Shown here: piece by piece, positions 5,279-6,041 of the stretch
Layout: every line of letters begins with the position of its first letter
How positions within the stretch are numbered: position 1 is the first letter of the stretch
Source: JBASRP01 sp044866075
GTDB lineage: Bacteria; Actinomycetota; AC-67
Length of the DNA stretch: 6,041 bases
Reading direction: 5' to 3'
Assembly (NCBI GenBank): GCA_044866075.1
Contig: JBIOTQ010000081.1
Span: forward strand, 1-6,041
The notes under the pieces: generated by a model
Databases searched by the model: none
Seen by the model: the letters and a program-made list of their open reading frames with translations, nothing else
What the model was told of the DNA's origin: nothing
Translations under genes and position numbers: made by a program

Positions 5279-5725
5279 GTGGAGAACAACCAGTACGTCA
5301 TCCTCATCTACGTCATCTACGCGGCCGTGGCCGTCGGCCTGACCGCGTGGCTGGCGCGGACGCTCTCGAGCAACGGCGCGGTCTTCCTCGAGGACGTGTT
5401 CAAGGACCGGCCGGCGCTCGCGCGGGCGGTCAACCGCCTGCTCGTGACCGGCTTCTACATGCTGAACCTCGGCTACGCGTTCTACATTCTCCGCGCGGAC
5501 GCCGGGCTCGATGCGTTCCGGTCGGTGCAGTTCCTCGTCAACCGGCTGGCGTTGCTGCTCGTCACGCTGGCACTGATCCACTTCATGAACGTGCTCGTGT
5601 TCTGGAAGATCCGCGGCAACCGCGAACAGCGGAGTTTGCCGATCCCCGTCGCCGCGCAGGTGCACATGCCGGCACCCGCTCCCGCGGCGCCGTCGAAGAA
5701 CCCGCCGTCTCTCCCCCGCAGGTGA
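5279..5725 (+). CDS. Three-helix integral membrane protein, unknown function
   Basis: From GTG 5279 the product is 148 residues; the ATG at 5240 would add 13 (MLKTPWTFEEVRV), and I prefer the GTG because of its perfect ribosome binding site. Three hydrophobic segments are visible: about 6-26 (YVILIYVIYAAVAVGLTAWLA), 53-71 (LVTGFYMLNLGYAFYILR region) and 90-110 (LALLLVTLALIHFMNVLVFW). An amphipathic loop between the first two, FLEDVFKDRPALARAVNRLL, contains acidic and basic residues. The C-terminal 37 residues are polar and Pro/Ala-rich and probably disordered; the positive residues after helix 3 (KIRGNREQR) suggest a cytoplasmic tail. There is no cysteine, so no redox site or lipoprotein box. 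It has its own regulated promoter and is followed after 14 bp by a DCC-type gene, so the two are very likely co-transcribed. I do not recognise the family, and no catalytic motif is evident. Confidence 0.8.
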   Translation: MENNQYVILIYVIYAAVAVGLTAWLARTLSSNGAVFLEDVFKDRPALARAVNRLLVTGFYMLNLGYAFYILRADAGLDAFRSVQFLVNRLALLLVTLALIHFMNVLVFWKIRGNREQRSLPIPVAAQVHMPAPAPAAPSKNPPSLPRR

Positions 5726-5739
5726 AAGGATGACCGGCG

Positions 5740-6041
5740 ATGGACGCCCCGGACACGATCGATGAACGTCCCCCCACGACAAAGCTGACGATCCTGTACG
5801 ACGAGCGGTGCGCGGTCTGCCGGCGCGCGCGGGACTGGCTCCTCACGCAACCGTGCCTGGTTGAGGTCGAGCTGATGGCCGCGGGATCGATCGAAGCGAC
5901 CGAGCGCTACGGCGAGCTACCGTGGCTCGGATCGGAGCTGATCGCGGTCGACGATCAGGGACGCGCGTGGGTCGGTCCGGCGGCGTTCATCGCCGCGATG
6001 TGGGCGACGCGCCGGTACCGGCCGTGGGCCTACCGGCTGTC
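5740..6041 (+). CDS. DCC/DUF393-type thiol-disulfide oxidoreductase-like protein (3' end missing)
   Basis: The frame is open from ATG 5740 to the right edge (100 codons). A hydrophilic leader of 15 residues precedes LTILYDERCAVCRRARDWL (16-34), which matches the N-terminal strand and CxxC motif of the DCC/DUF393 family (Cys24 and Cys27). The later segment WVGPAAFIAAMWATRRYRPW (77-96) fits the family's W-x-G-x-x-A-[FL] region. The family is thioredoxin-fold-like and predicted to do thiol-disulfide exchange; few members have been tested biochemically. The usual YDGxCxxC is here YDERCAVC, with Gly replaced by Glu. The start has AAAGGA 9 bases upstream; a nearer ATG at 5730 is out of frame and stops after 11 codons. 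The gene follows the membrane protein gene by 14 bp, implying shared transcription. The C-terminus lies outside the window. Confidence 0.82.
   Translation, partial: MDAPDTIDERPPTTKLTILYDERCAVCRRARDWLLTQPCLVEVELMAAGSIEATERYGELPWLGSELIAVDDQGRAWVGPAAFIAAMWATRRYRPWAYRL

Overview
The window is GC-rich bacterial chromosomal DNA (roughly two thirds G+C by eye) with strongly GC-biased third codon positions. It has short intergenic gaps, good Shine-Dalgarno sites and at least one clear sigma70/sigmaA-type promoter. Nothing identifies the species. The codon bias, the GTG starts, and the permease-ATPase fusion would fit a high-GC Actinomycetota-like lineage, perhaps a deep branch, but this is a weak guess. 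I found no rRNA, tRNA, CRISPR array, insertion sequence or phage gene.

Left part (1-2086, minus strand): an ABC importer operon of the branched-chain amino acid (HAAT/Liv) type. A LivH-type permease with a GTG start overlaps by 4 bp (ATGA) a second gene. That gene encodes a LivM-type permease fused in one reading frame to a LivG-type ATPase, and the window edge cuts it at the Walker A motif. The periplasmic/lipoprotein binding protein and LivF are not in view.

Middle part (2087-4622): a divergent intergenic region of about 300 bp holds a probable 41-codon small ORF and a hairpin just before the ribosome binding site of the main gene. That gene (2384-4471, plus strand) encodes a 695-residue SPFH/flotillin-like membrane-anchored protein. 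Its N-terminal half carries four copies of a 10-residue G-x-[QW]-x3-L-x2-G motif, which suggests duplicated SPFH-type beta subdomains. A long perfect hairpin without a U-tract follows the gene.

Right part (4623-6041, plus strand): a small protein with an N-terminal J-domain (HPD motif present) and a charged helical tail comes first. A strong promoter (TTGACG, 18 bp, TATGAT) follows, overlapped by a set of TTGAGCA half-sites that looks like a repressor operator. It drives a three-helix membrane protein of unknown function and a DCC/DUF393-type thiol-disulfide oxidoreductase-like protein, cut by the right edge. Ribosome-binding-site evidence puts the membrane protein start at GTG 5279, not at the upstream ATG 5240.

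Taken together, the plus-strand genes (flotillin-like scaffold, J-domain co-chaperone, small membrane protein, CxxC redox protein) could be a membrane or envelope maintenance neighbourhood. The promoter and operator before 5279 show that at least the last two form their own, probably inducible, transcription unit. The most notable observations are the four-fold motif in the flotillin-like protein and the operator-promoter with two competing starts.
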